Positions 1 to 8,862 of a DNA stretch of 64,000 nucleotides are shown here, piece by piece. The DNA lies in assembly GCF_031457275.1 (NCBI RefSeq), contig NZ_JAVDWH010000001.1:2604001-2668000 (forward strand), in the 5' to 3' direction. The DNA is from Aeromicrobium panaciterrae. GTDB lineage: Bacteria > Actinomycetota > Actinomycetes > Propionibacteriales > Nocardioidaceae. The notes under the pieces were generated by a model. That model was not told where the DNA came from and ran no database searches. It saw only the letters and a program-made list of their open reading frames with translations. Numbering within the stretch: the stretch's first letter is position 1; each line of letters starts with the position of its first letter. The translations under genes and the position numbers were made by a program.

Positions 1-165
1 GCACGGCGTACGGCGCCATACGGCGAGGTCGCACGCGAATCCTTCTGCAATGCGTTCGTGCCCGAGAACCTGGGAGTCTGCAAGACCCTCGTCGACGACA
101 ACGCCGTCTTCTTCGACGGTTTCCTCGACATATTCGCGCGACTCGTGGACGGAGTGATTCCGTGA
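1..165 (+). CDS. Mce family protein, C-terminal end only (probably MceD)
   Basis: The window opens inside this gene; 54 codons remain, ending in TGA at 163-165. The tail contains two Cys (in SFCNAF and LGVCKT) and ends in a hydrophobic segment, FLDIFARLVDGVIP. No domain can be recognised in so short a piece. The MceD identification rests on position: it lies directly upstream of an Mce lipoprotein (MceE type) and an MceF-type protein, and the usual operon order is yrbE-yrbE-mceA-B-C-D-E-F. The stop codon overlaps the ATG of the next gene by one base (TGATG), so translational coupling is likely. Confidence 0.6.
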   Translation, partial: ARRTAPYGEVARESFCNAFVPENLGVCKTLVDDNAVFFDGFLDIFARLVDGVIP

Positions 166-1298
166 TGCGCACACGTCCGCTCAGCCGTGTAGTCGTGGCC
201 GGCGTCGCTCTCGCGACCGCGTTCACCTTGGGCGGCTGCGGGCCGGACCTGTACGACGTCCCACTGCCCAGCAAGGTCAAGGGCGAGACCTATTCATTGA
301 GCGCCGACTTCGAATCAGCGCTCAACCTGCCGCCTGCGTCCCCAGTCAAGCTCGAGGGCAGGACGGTCGGCCAGGTCACGGAAGTCACGACGTCCGACTA
401 CGTCGCGCATGTGTCATTCGAAGTCATGAAGGACACCAAGATCCCGACCGGATCCAGAGTCGAGGTACGACTGACAGCCCCCGTGGGTGAAGCATTCGTG
501 GCCCTCATTCCACCCGCCGAGCCGACATCCGGTGTTCTTGCCGCGGGCACGAAGATCGGCCTGGAGAACACCAACACCGCGCCTGACACGACAGATCTGC
601 TCACCGGAGTCTCGGCGGCAGTCACAGGTGGCAGCTACGCGGACCTGAAGGTCGTCGTTGACGAGCTGGCGACTGCGATGGACGGCTCGTCCACCACCGT
701 CCGACATCTGCTGCGAGAGGTCGACAACCTCGTCACCTCCACCAACCGACACCGCGATGACATCGACGCCAGTCTCGACGCGCTGGATCGGCTGACGGCT
801 GGGCTTGCCGACGACACCGAGCTCATCGCCTCTTCCATCAAGAAGCTCGACCCGGCAATCCGCACTCTCCAAGGGCATGAGGACAAGGCAGTCAAGCTCC
901 TCGTTGCGCTCGACCGCATCGAGGCATCCAGCCGCAAGAACGTCGAGGGGATGCGCGGGCGCCTGCGCAACCAGCTCAAGGACACTCGCGTTCTCGTGGA
1001 CGCGGTGATCGCTGAGCGGGACCAGCTCCGACCCATCATGACCGGGATCACCGCATTCGCCGATGCTCTCGATCGCGCGACTCCGGGTGACTTCGCGATG
1101 TTCGACCTCACGTTCAACCTGATCCCGGCCTTGCCAGCGGCCCTCGGCAATGTGCCAATCGCCCCCGATGCCACGACTCTCCTCGAAGGCGATCTGGCCG
1201 AACTGCTGACTGGCCTGCAAGACACCGTGACCGACATTGCCGGCGATGAAGGCCTGGTGGGACAGCTCATCGGCGGTCTCGCGGGAGGTGGTGGCTGA
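165..1298 (+). CDS. Mce family lipoprotein (MceE type)
   Basis: Substrate-binding component of a Mce lipid importer, 377 aa, predicted to be anchored on the outer face of the membrane. A hydrophobic signal segment (residues 9-22) runs into the lipobox LGGC, with Cys25 as the lipidated residue. An Mce/MlaD beta-domain follows at about residues 40-115 (FESALNLPPASPVKL, then GRTVGQV), and then a helical region. I chose the ATG at 165 because it overlaps the upstream stop; a GTG at 162 adds one residue and cannot be excluded. The next gene overlaps by one base (TGATG). The substrate cannot be told from sequence. The adjacent acyl-CoA dehydrogenase and acyl-CoA synthetase suggest a fatty-acid- or steroid-like compound, which is inference. 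Confidence 0.88.
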   Translation: MRTRPLSRVVVAGVALATAFTLGGCGPDLYDVPLPSKVKGETYSLSADFESALNLPPASPVKLEGRTVGQVTEVTTSDYVAHVSFEVMKDTKIPTGSRVEVRLTAPVGEAFVALIPPAEPTSGVLAAGTKIGLENTNTAPDTTDLLTGVSAAVTGGSYADLKVVVDELATAMDGSSTTVRHLLREVDNLVTSTNRHRDDIDASLDALDRLTAGLADDTELIASSIKKLDPAIRTLQGHEDKAVKLLVALDRIEASSRKNVEGMRGRLRNQLKDTRVLVDAVIAERDQLRPIMTGITAFADALDRATPGDFAMFDLTFNLIPALPAALGNVPIAPDATTLLEGDLAELLTGLQDTVTDIAGDEGLVGQLIGGLAGGGG

Positions 1299-2401
1299 TG
1301 ACTCGCCTGATCGATCGTCGCAACACGCGCCTAGCCGAGGTTGTCCTGCTCGGCATAGCGATCCTCGGCCTGCTGTATCTCGGGGACCGAGTGATCGGAT
1401 CGTCCGTGTTCTCGTCGACGCATTCGGTATCGGTGCAGCTGCCATCCGGCGGCGGCATCTACCCGGGCGCCGATGTCACGTACCGCGGCAGCACCATCGG
1501 ACGCGTCGATGATGTGGAGCTCGAGGACGACGGCGTAGTCGTCAAGCTCCACATCAAGGGCAAGTTCGACGTACCGACCGACACAGAGGCAGTTGTCTCC
1601 AACCTCTCGGCGATCGGTGAGCAGCGACTCGACTTCCGCCCGCGTACGGACCACGGACCGTACCTGCGCGACGGCGACGTCGTTTCTCGGGCCAACTCCG
1701 CCGTACCCCGTCGGTTCGACACGATCATCAGGCACCTCGGCGATGTTGCAGGGCAGATCGACGAGAAGGATCTGACAACGATCACGTCGGAACTCGGAAC
1801 AGGGCTGGACACCGAGGTTGACCTCGCGACTCTGGGCCGCGACGCCGACAACGTCGTGTCAATGCTCGAGTTGCTGGCTCCCAAGATCACCCACCTGACC
1901 ACACAGGCTCAGGTACCGCTCCGCACCGTTGTCGATACGGGCGACGATCTGCGGTCATTCGCCGCGAACATCGATCTCGTGACTGCGCAGCTCGAAAAGT
2001 CCGACGCTCAGATCCGCCGCACACTCTCCTCGACCGCGACACTCACCCCGATTCTCGCCAGCACCATCCAGGAGCTCACCGCTCCCCTGACATCGACGGT
2101 CAAGAGCTGGAACGTGTTCGCGCGCCTGGGCGACGACCGACTTCCCGGCTACCAGCACTGGCTGACGTGGGCACCGAAGCAGTTCTATGCGATGTCTGAC
2201 GCCACACGCGACGGTTCGGGTCACGTACTCCTCGCGGCGAACTTCGGCGACAACTGCGAGTACGGCCCTCCACGGGTCAATCCGTACGTCATGACGCATG
2301 ACCCGGCACCGCTCGACGCTCGCTGCACACGGGAAGATCCCGGCGTACAGCAGCGCGGCGCGCAGTACGCACCCCGCCTCCCCGGCGACCCCGTCCCCTA
2401 G
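1298..2401 (+). CDS. Mce family protein (MceF type), last mce gene of this operon
   Basis: A 367-aa Mce protein with one N-terminal membrane anchor (about residues 12-32) and an MlaD/Mce domain (about 38-115, with GADVTYRGSTIGRV). A long helical region follows, and the C-terminal tail has two Cys (DNCEYG, DARCTRE) that could pair outside the cell. Mce proteins assemble as hetero-hexamers that form a hydrophobic conduit above the YrbE permeases. Its start overlaps the stop of the lipoprotein gene. The position after MceE and before unrelated metabolic genes marks it as MceF. The rest of the operon (yrbE genes, mceA-C) lies upstream of the window. This locus and the complete mce operon at 29-40 kb show that the organism has at least two Mce systems. 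Confidence 0.87.
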   Translation: MTRLIDRRNTRLAEVVLLGIAILGLLYLGDRVIGSSVFSSTHSVSVQLPSGGGIYPGADVTYRGSTIGRVDDVELEDDGVVVKLHIKGKFDVPTDTEAVVSNLSAIGEQRLDFRPRTDHGPYLRDGDVVSRANSAVPRRFDTIIRHLGDVAGQIDEKDLTTITSELGTGLDTEVDLATLGRDADNVVSMLELLAPKITHLTTQAQVPLRTVVDTGDDLRSFAANIDLVTAQLEKSDAQIRRTLSSTATLTPILASTIQELTAPLTSTVKSWNVFARLGDDRLPGYQHWLTWAPKQFYAMSDATRDGSGHVLLAANFGDNCEYGPPRVNPYVMTHDPAPLDARCTREDPGVQQRGAQYAPRLPGDPVP

Positions 2402-2439
2402 CAACACACTTCCCTAGCTCTACCTCGAAAGGCTCCTTG

Positions 2440-3618
2440 ATGGACTTCACCCTTCCCGACACAGCCGTTGCCGTACGCGAAGGCGTGCTGAGGGCCATGT
2501 CTGGCTTCGACCACGCGTACTGGTCACGGCTCGAGGAGGAGCACCGCTTCCCCGACGAGGCGTGGGCCGCTCTCGGCGAGGGCGGCTGGCTCGGCCTCTC
2601 GGTTCCTGAGGAGTACGGCGGCGGCGGACAGGGGCTCCTGGAGCTCGCTGTTGCCAACGAAGCTCTCGCCTCGACCGGAGCGACCCAAGGCACGTTCCTC
2701 TACATCCTGACTCCGGGCTTTGGTGCCATGACGATCACGCGTCACGGCACAGACGAGCAGAAGAAGGAGATCCTCCCCGGCCTCGCCGCGGGCGACACTC
2801 AGTTCTGTATGGCGCTGACCGAACCCGATGCTGGTAGCAACGCTCTGGCCATCACCACGCATGCGCGCCGCGATGGCGATGACTTCCTGATCAAGGGTCA
2901 GAAGATCTGGATCTCAGGCGTGGACCGGGCCGACTGGATGGTCGCGATCACCCGAACCATTCCGGCAGCCGACGCCAAGCCGCGTACGGCCGGTTTCACC
3001 CTGTTCCTCGTCGACGTCAAGGAAGCACTCAAGGCCGGCACGCTGACGTTCCAGCCCATCCCCAAGATGGGCAGCAACATCGTCACGTCGAGCCAGGTGT
3101 TCTTTGACGACGTACGCGTCCCGGCACACCGGGTCATCGGCGAAGTGGACCAAGGATTCGGCGTGCTGTGGGACGTGCTCAACCCGGAGCGCATTCTGGC
3201 GGCTGCCGGCGGAGTCGGCGCTGCAGACGCTGCTCTCCAGCTCGCCTGTGACTACGCACGCGAGCGCGAAGTGTTTGGTCGCCCGATCGGTGCGAACCAA
3301 GCGATCCAGTTCCCGTTGGCTCAGATCAAGGCCAAGACCGAGCTCGGCCGACTCATGGCCTACAAGGCCGCGTGGCTCTTCGACCAAGGCCTTCCCTGCG
3401 GCAACGAAACGAATGTCGCCAAGCTGACGGGTGCACAAGTGGCCTGGGAGGCAGCCGACCAGGCCTTCCAGACGTTCGGTGGCATGGCCTACTCCAAGGA
3501 ATTCCCCATCGAGCGGCTGTTCCGCGATGCACGCATCGGCAAGAACATCCCGGTCGCTGAGGAGCTCATCCTCGCCCACATCGGCACGCAGATGTTGAAC
3601 CTTCCCCGTAGCTACTGA
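2440..3618 (+). CDS. acyl-CoA dehydrogenase
   Basis: FAD-dependent alpha,beta-dehydrogenation of an acyl-CoA, 392 aa, with the three-part ACAD fold: N-terminal helices about 1-115, a central beta domain with FCMALTEPDAGSN, and C-terminal helices with GGMAYSKEFPIERLFRDARI. A TTG at 2437 directly precedes the ATG at 2440; I chose ATG, with AAAGG at 2428-2432 as the ribosome site. It starts 38 bases after mceF and 14 bases before the acyl-CoA synthetase, so it is probably co-transcribed with the importer. The usual C-terminal catalytic motif (E in IYEGT) is not present: after RDARI the sequence reads GKNIPVAEELIL. The base must lie elsewhere, as in some ACAD subfamilies, or a partner may supply it. 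Chain length and substrate are unknown. Confidence 0.9.
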   Translation: MDFTLPDTAVAVREGVLRAMSGFDHAYWSRLEEEHRFPDEAWAALGEGGWLGLSVPEEYGGGGQGLLELAVANEALASTGATQGTFLYILTPGFGAMTITRHGTDEQKKEILPGLAAGDTQFCMALTEPDAGSNALAITTHARRDGDDFLIKGQKIWISGVDRADWMVAITRTIPAADAKPRTAGFTLFLVDVKEALKAGTLTFQPIPKMGSNIVTSSQVFFDDVRVPAHRVIGEVDQGFGVLWDVLNPERILAAAGGVGAADAALQLACDYAREREVFGRPIGANQAIQFPLAQIKAKTELGRLMAYKAAWLFDQGLPCGNETNVAKLTGAQVAWEAADQAFQTFGGMAYSKEFPIERLFRDARIGKNIPVAEELILAHIGTQMLNLPRSY

Positions 3619-3632
3619 GAGAGGCACTCCCC

Positions 3633-5462
3633 ATGACGCTTGAACAGACCCTTGCTGCCCGCGCCGCCGTCGAATCCGCGATTGCCGGACGCACACTGTG
3701 CGATGTCCTTCGCGACACCGCCGCTACCCGCGGAGACCTCCCCGCCTACTCCGACAAATTGGGTGACGACGGGAACGGATGGCGCACCCTGACGTGGACC
3801 CAGGTACGCGAGACCGCACTTGACCTCGCCGCCGCAATGATCGAGGCAGGACTGCCGGCCGGCGGCACCGTGGCCATCATGGGCTCCAACCGCACCGAGC
3901 ATGTACTCGCGGATATCGCGACGCTCCACGCGGGCGGCATCCCCATGTCGATCTACAACACCCTCGCCCCCGAACAGGTTGGGTACGTCGCTGCGCACAG
4001 CTCCCCGAGTATCGCGATCCTCGAGGGTCCCGACCAGCTCGCCCGTTGGGCTCTTGCCCTCGAGGCCGCTCCTGAGACGACTGTCGTGACGATGGACGCC
4101 GATTCCTGGGACGCCTTCATCGCCAAGGGCCGCGCCTACCGGGCAGCCAACCCCGGTGCCGTCGACGAGCGCTCCGCAGCCGTCACGCCCGACGCCACCG
4201 CAACGATCCTCTACACATCCGGCACGACGGGCGACCCCAAGGGCGTCGTGCTTTCACACCACAACGTGTTGTTCGAGTCGCAGACGTCGCTCGATACCGG
4301 TGAGCTCCACGAACCGGGAGTCACGCTGTCCTACTTGCCATTCGCGCACATCGCCGAGCGAATCCTTGGCATCTACATCCCCCAGTTCCAGGGCGGCCAC
4401 GTACACCTCATCGGTGACCCGGCGCTGCTCGCTCCGTCGCTGCTCGAGGTACGCCCGACGCGCTTCTTCGGCGTCCCGCGCGTCTGGGAGAAGATCCGTA
4501 CGGGTGTCTCGGCAAAGCTCGCTGCCGAACCCGATGCCGCTCGCAAGGCCGGTATCGAGCAAGCCCTCGCTGTTGGCCTGGCCTGGGTCGAGTCGACCCA
4601 GACGGGCAGCACGACCTCACCCGAGCTACAGGCACAGTTCGAGGCCATGGACGCAGCGGTGCTCACTCCGCTCCGCGGCGCTCTGGGCCTCGACCGAGTC
4701 GAGTGGGCTGCCAGCGCAGCGGCGCCGATGCCCGAAGATGTGGCGCGCTTCTTTGCCGGCCTGGGCCTGCGAATCTTCGACGTCTACGGCATGACTGAAA
4801 CGACCGGCTCCGCCACCTCCAACGGTCCGGCGTCGTTCAAGCTCGGCACCGTTGGTCGACCGCAGCACGGAATCGAGCTTGAGCTCGCTGAGGATGGCGA
4901 GATCCTGATTCGCGGCCCGATCAACACCGCTGGCTATCACAAGGCTCCCGGCCCGACAGCCGAGCTGATCGACGATGAGCAGTGGATCCACACGGGCGAC
5001 ATCGGCGTGATCGACGAGGACGGCTTCCTGAAGGTCGTCGATCGCAAGAAGGAAATGATCATCACCTCGTCGGGCAAGAACATCGCTCCGTCCAACATCG
5101 AGAACTACCTCAAGGAATCACCATTGGTCGGCCACGCCATGGTCATCGGCGAAGGGCGTCCGTACGTCGTCGCCGTGCTGACGCTCGACGGCGAGATCGC
5201 TCCCCTCGTCGCTCAGAAGATGGGCATCGAGGCGAGCAGTCTCAGCGAGCTGGCTCAGAACCCGGCAATCCTCGCGGTGGTCGGACAGGCCGTCGAGGCA
5301 GCGAATGCGCGACTTTCCAAGCCCGAGCAGGTCAAGGCATTCGAGCTGCTGTCGGGTGAGTGGACGGCCGAGAGCGAAGAGTTGACGCCCACGCTGAAGC
5401 TCAAGCGTCGCGTCGTGACCTCGAAGTACTCGGACGTCATTGGTCGCCTGTACGGCGACTAA
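3633..5462 (+). CDS. long-chain acyl-CoA synthetase (AMP-forming, FadD15-like)
   Basis: Activates a carboxylic acid with ATP and CoA to its acyl-CoA thioester, 609 aa. All adenylating-enzyme signatures are readable: the P-loop-like YTSGTTGDPKGV (about residue 193), YGMTETTG (about 383), the HTGDIG and GFLKVVDRKKEMII hinge region (about 450-475), and the C-terminal TPTLKLKRR, whose Lys is the catalytic lysine. Length and the ITSSGKNIAPSNIE motif fit the long-chain FadD15/FACL group. It follows the acyl-CoA dehydrogenase by 14 bases in the mce operon. That suggests imported acids are activated and then desaturated. It ends one base before the convergent DUF6351 gene. The substrate could be a fatty acid or a steroid side chain. 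Confidence 0.92.
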   Translation: MTLEQTLAARAAVESAIAGRTLCDVLRDTAATRGDLPAYSDKLGDDGNGWRTLTWTQVRETALDLAAAMIEAGLPAGGTVAIMGSNRTEHVLADIATLHAGGIPMSIYNTLAPEQVGYVAAHSSPSIAILEGPDQLARWALALEAAPETTVVTMDADSWDAFIAKGRAYRAANPGAVDERSAAVTPDATATILYTSGTTGDPKGVVLSHHNVLFESQTSLDTGELHEPGVTLSYLPFAHIAERILGIYIPQFQGGHVHLIGDPALLAPSLLEVRPTRFFGVPRVWEKIRTGVSAKLAAEPDAARKAGIEQALAVGLAWVESTQTGSTTSPELQAQFEAMDAAVLTPLRGALGLDRVEWAASAAAPMPEDVARFFAGLGLRIFDVYGMTETTGSATSNGPASFKLGTVGRPQHGIELELAEDGEILIRGPINTAGYHKAPGPTAELIDDEQWIHTGDIGVIDEDGFLKVVDRKKEMIITSSGKNIAPSNIENYLKESPLVGHAMVIGEGRPYVVAVLTLDGEIAPLVAQKMGIEASSLSELAQNPAILAVVGQAVEAANARLSKPEQVKAFELLSGEWTAESEELTPTLKLKRRVVTSKYSDVIGRLYGD

Positions 5463-7739
5463 TCACTGGTCGAGAAGCGGCCTGAACGCGGCACTGGCCC
5501 ACCCGGTTTGCGATCGGCTGGGTCGCGCCGGAAGATTCGCTCCTCCATAGATGACGCTTCCCGCGGCGGTTGAGTAGGTGAGCCATGTCTGGTTACGCAG
5601 GTTCTGACCGACACCCGGCGCATTCCAGTCACAGACACCCTTGGGGAAGACCGATTTCAGGGAGGCCCACTGCGCATCGGTGAACTTCGTCGTGAAGTCG
5701 GCGGCTGCGAGTGGCTTCAGGACGCACTGGTTGTGGTCATTGGCCTCGTCTCCCCCGGCGACAGTGCGAGGGCTTCCCAGATAGGTCTGCAGGAGCCGCG
5801 ACTGGCACAGCGGACCGTCGGGACCGGAGATGATCTCCAGACCCGGGATGTTGGCGCACCGGTCGGCGACGTCAGCCGGACGGTCACGTTCGATCTTCGA
5901 CGACAACGAGATGTTCCGCTTGTCCTTCTCGACGTTTGCCAGCCACTCATCGATCTTCAGGAAGGCCTCGTCGTCCCAGCCGATGTCGCCGATCAACGGC
6001 GTGACGCCGAACCACATCACTCGGTTTCGCGTGTGACCCTGACTGCGGACGAGGCGCTCCTTCACCCAGAACGCGTGAGCGTAGTCGTGGGCAATTCCCG
6101 GATCCGGTCCTCCATGATTGATGATCGGGATTCCGCTGACGTTCTGGAACTCATTGATGAGCCCTGTTCGGAACGAATTCTTCAGTGCAGTTGTGTCTGC
6201 CTGAAGCCGAGCATCGATGTGCTTGCCGTCGATGTCGACTCCACCGACCTTGACGTTCAGATCAACAAACTGGTCAGCGGTGATCAGGCCCTGCTTGAGT
6301 GCTCCGAGTCCGTACAGGACACCGGTGTTGCCAACTGGCAGACCAGCAAACCCGTAGCCCACCTTCTTCTCAGCGGCAGACCAGCGCGATTCAGGACGCG
6401 GGCCGAGGGGGTTCTTCATCATCTCTGGCACGCTGCAACGCACGCCGCCCGGGTTGGTCCCCGCGTCGTACAACGTGCTGCGATCGCCCGCAACTGTCGG
6501 CTTGCTGCCGGGGCACGGCTCCGATGGATTGATCGCAGCCTTCAAGAACAGCTCGTCGGTGGTGATCGCGTTGAGGTGGGTCAGGTGACCTTCGACAGCG
6601 CCCCATTGGGTGGGCGACCAAAGAACGCCTGGCGCCCAGCGTGACGGGTCCTCGAAATAGGTTCGAAGCACGTGCAAGTCAGCGAACTGAGCCGCGGTGC
6701 TCATGGCGTCGGGGTACGTGCACCCCGTCACCAGACCCTGATAGATGCCCGGGTAGGCGTTCGCGACCGTCTGCTCGGCGATCGATCCACCTGAGCAACC
6801 GACACCGATCGTGTAGCGGATGGGGCCATATCGCTCTACGAGGCGCTCCTTGGCCATGACCAGGGACTCAGCCGCAGCGACCAGGTTGCAGTTGTGACCT
6901 GTGTTGTCGAGCGCGGTCGACATCACCGCAAAGCCACGTCCCAGCGCAGTCTCATACACATTGGCCACGCCGGGGAGTGCAGGAAGCGTTCCCGACAAAT
7001 CAGTCAAAGGCGCCTCGCCCGGAGTCATGGAGGCCCCACAACTTCCGCCGTGGGTGACAAGCACCTTGTGGTTCCACTGTTCCTGCGGGGCCCACGCCTG
7101 CCACGGCTGACCTGCGCGGAAGAGTGTCAGGATCTTGTACTGGTCGCGCGCCTGATAGCCGGTCTCCTGGCGAACGACGAATGGCACAGTCACACCGCGA
7201 TCCGTCGTAGTCGTGGCAACGTCGGACGGCGGGTCAGACTCGTCATACGGCTGGAGTCCGGCTGCCAGCGGGTTCGTGGACTTGTAGAGCAGCTCATACT
7301 TCACGGGCTGGTTGCAGGACTTGTCGACCGCTCCCGCCTGGCAGACGTAGTGCTTGGACTGGGGACCCGAGAACACTGGTCCACCGTTCGGGTGGTTGGT
7401 GATGACGACCTTGCCGGAGTACCCCGGAGCCGTGGCTGTGACGGTGTTGCGGCCGATCTTCAAGCCGTTGAGAAGCGCTGCAAACTGGCCGTTGGCACGA
7501 GACGCGAACTGCTTGGTGACGTCACGGGAACCGACATGTACGCGAACCTTCGATGCCTTCACCGTCTTTGGCAGGCCGACGACGACGAGCGCCTCGCCTC
7601 CAGAGATCAGGTCGGCGCGGTTCGACAGCACCGAGATCGGGAGTGTTCCCGCGGCGCTGGCTGCTGGAACAGCTGTTGCGAGACCGGCAGTGAGCATGCT
7701 CAGAGCAAGAAGAATTCTTACGGGGCCCGCAATGCGCAT
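5463..7739 (-). CDS. secreted DUF6351 family protein, alpha/beta-hydrolase-like
   Basis: A large exported protein, 758 aa. Residues 1-30 form a Sec-type signal peptide (IRILLALSMLTAG-type core, then AVPAASA). A beta-rich N-terminal domain follows (about 35-120). The main domain holds GVGCSGGSIAEQ (about 315), a GxSxG-like nucleophile elbow, and a downstream histidine-rich stretch INHGGPDPGIAHDYAHAF. Several Cys suggest disulfides. From memory this matches DUF6351, a family without an established reaction; an esterase or polymer-hydrolase role is inference from the elbow. A TTG at 7742 precedes the ATG at 7739; I prefer ATG, with AAAGGG upstream. It converges with the acyl-CoA synthetase with no gap. 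Confidence 0.75.
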   Translation of the reverse strand: MRIAGPVRILLALSMLTAGLATAVPAASAAGTLPISVLSNRADLISGGEALVVVGLPKTVKASKVRVHVGSRDVTKQFASRANGQFAALLNGLKIGRNTVTATAPGYSGKVVITNHPNGGPVFSGPQSKHYVCQAGAVDKSCNQPVKYELLYKSTNPLAAGLQPYDESDPPSDVATTTTDRGVTVPFVVRQETGYQARDQYKILTLFRAGQPWQAWAPQEQWNHKVLVTHGGSCGASMTPGEAPLTDLSGTLPALPGVANVYETALGRGFAVMSTALDNTGHNCNLVAAAESLVMAKERLVERYGPIRYTIGVGCSGGSIAEQTVANAYPGIYQGLVTGCTYPDAMSTAAQFADLHVLRTYFEDPSRWAPGVLWSPTQWGAVEGHLTHLNAITTDELFLKAAINPSEPCPGSKPTVAGDRSTLYDAGTNPGGVRCSVPEMMKNPLGPRPESRWSAAEKKVGYGFAGLPVGNTGVLYGLGALKQGLITADQFVDLNVKVGGVDIDGKHIDARLQADTTALKNSFRTGLINEFQNVSGIPIINHGGPDPGIAHDYAHAFWVKERLVRSQGHTRNRVMWFGVTPLIGDIGWDDEAFLKIDEWLANVEKDKRNISLSSKIERDRPADVADRCANIPGLEIISGPDGPLCQSRLLQTYLGSPRTVAGGDEANDHNQCVLKPLAAADFTTKFTDAQWASLKSVFPKGVCDWNAPGVGQNLRNQTWLTYSTAAGSVIYGGANLPARPSRSQTGWASAAFRPLLDQ

Positions 7740-7808
7740 CAAACTTGTCCCTTTGTCTCAATTCGTGCCGTCGGGACAACAACGACGCATGCGAGACAAA
7801 GGTTATGA

Positions 7809-8723
7809 CTAGTGGTGCATGTGCTGTTCGGAGTCAGCGTGACCTGCGGGTTCGATCTGGAACGTCGAGTGCTCGACGTCGAAGTGCTCTGACAGGCACC
7901 CGCGAAGGGTGTCGAGCACGCTGTGCGCGTGGTCCATGCCGGTGACTGAGTCGTCGACGACGATGTGGGCGCTCATCACGGGCATACCTGAGGTGATCGT
8001 CCAGACGTGCAGATCGTGAACCTCGCGTACGCCTTCCACGCCGAGAATGTGCTCCCGTAGCTCGTCCAGGTCGACATCCCGCGGGGTCGACTCGAGCAGC
8101 ACTTCGCCGACCTCGCGCAACAGTGAGATCGCGCGAGGAACGATCATTGCCGCGATCACCAGCGAAGCTATGGCGTCAGCCGCATCCCAGCCAGTGGTGA
8201 GGATGACCGCTGCCGAGACGAGCACCGCAATCGATCCGAGAGCGTCACCGAGAACTTCGAGGTAGGCGCCTCGTACGTTCAGGCTCTCCTGCGCTCCCCC
8301 ACGCAGCAAGAGCAGGCCCATGACGTTGACGACGAGGCCAATGCCGCCAGCAATGAGGATCGGCTCCGCCTCGAGCTCCGGTGAGTCGCCGAACCGACGA
8401 ATCGCGCTGTAGACGACCCACACGGCAAGTCCAAGAAGGATCAAACCGTTGAGTCCGGCCGCGATGACCTCAGTTCGGAGGTAGCCGAACGTACGACGTG
8501 AGCCCGGGCCTCCACCGTGCTGAGCGACCGTGATCGCGGCAAGCGCCATCAAGATGCCGAAGGAGTCACCCAGCAGATGCCCCGCATCGGCAAGCAGCGC
8601 GAGGCTGCCGGTGATCCACGCGACGACCGCCTCAACCGCCAGCACACCAACTGTCAGTGCCAGGACGAGCGCAAGACGACCCCTGTGACGCACTCCGGTG
8701 CCGTGCGCGTGGTCGTGTCCCAT
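7809..8723 (-). CDS. cation diffusion facilitator (CDF) family metal exporter
   Basis: Proton-driven export of Zn2+ or a related divalent metal across the cytoplasmic membrane, 304 aa. Six transmembrane helices are evident between residues 15 and 205. The metal site is ALLADAGHLLGDSFG in helix 2, with the matching AAVILTTGWDAADAIASLVIA-type helix 5 (the Asp of WDAADA). A cytoplasmic CDF C-terminal domain (about 210-290) carries the usual EVHDLHVWTI motif. The protein starts with MGHDHAHG and ends with the His-rich HADSEQHMHH, both consistent with metal capture. It lies downstream of tuf, beyond a strong terminator, so it probably has its own promoter. Which metal it exports cannot be decided; the ZitB/CzcD type is most likely. 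Confidence 0.9.
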   Translation of the reverse strand: MGHDHAHGTGVRHRGRLALVLALTVGVLAVEAVVAWITGSLALLADAGHLLGDSFGILMALAAITVAQHGGGPGSRRTFGYLRTEVIAAGLNGLILLGLAVWVVYSAIRRFGDSPELEAEPILIAGGIGLVVNVMGLLLLRGGAQESLNVRGAYLEVLGDALGSIAVLVSAAVILTTGWDAADAIASLVIAAMIVPRAISLLREVGEVLLESTPRDVDLDELREHILGVEGVREVHDLHVWTITSGMPVMSAHIVVDDSVTGMDHAHSVLDTLRGCLSEHFDVEHSTFQIEPAGHADSEQHMHH

Positions 8724-8808
8724 CCATTAAGGCTACGGCTCTGTTGCGAAAACCTCGACAGCGTGTCCGCCAAAAGGACGCCAATGGGAACCACTCCCGG
8801 AAACGACA

Positions 8809-8838
8809 AAGCCCCGCCTGCCGAAGCAGACGGGGCTT
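8809..8838 (-). terminator. intrinsic terminator downstream of tuf
   Basis: On the minus strand a 13-bp stem (AAGCCCCGTCTGC against GCAGGCGGGGCTT, one G-U pair) closes on a TTCG tetraloop, 24 bases after the tuf stop. The following TGTCGTTT is only weakly U-rich. The stem is strong enough to end the rpsL-rpsG-fusA-tuf transcript before the CDF gene. Confidence 0.8.
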
Positions 8839-8862
8839 GTCAGAAAGCTTAGAAGTTCAAGC

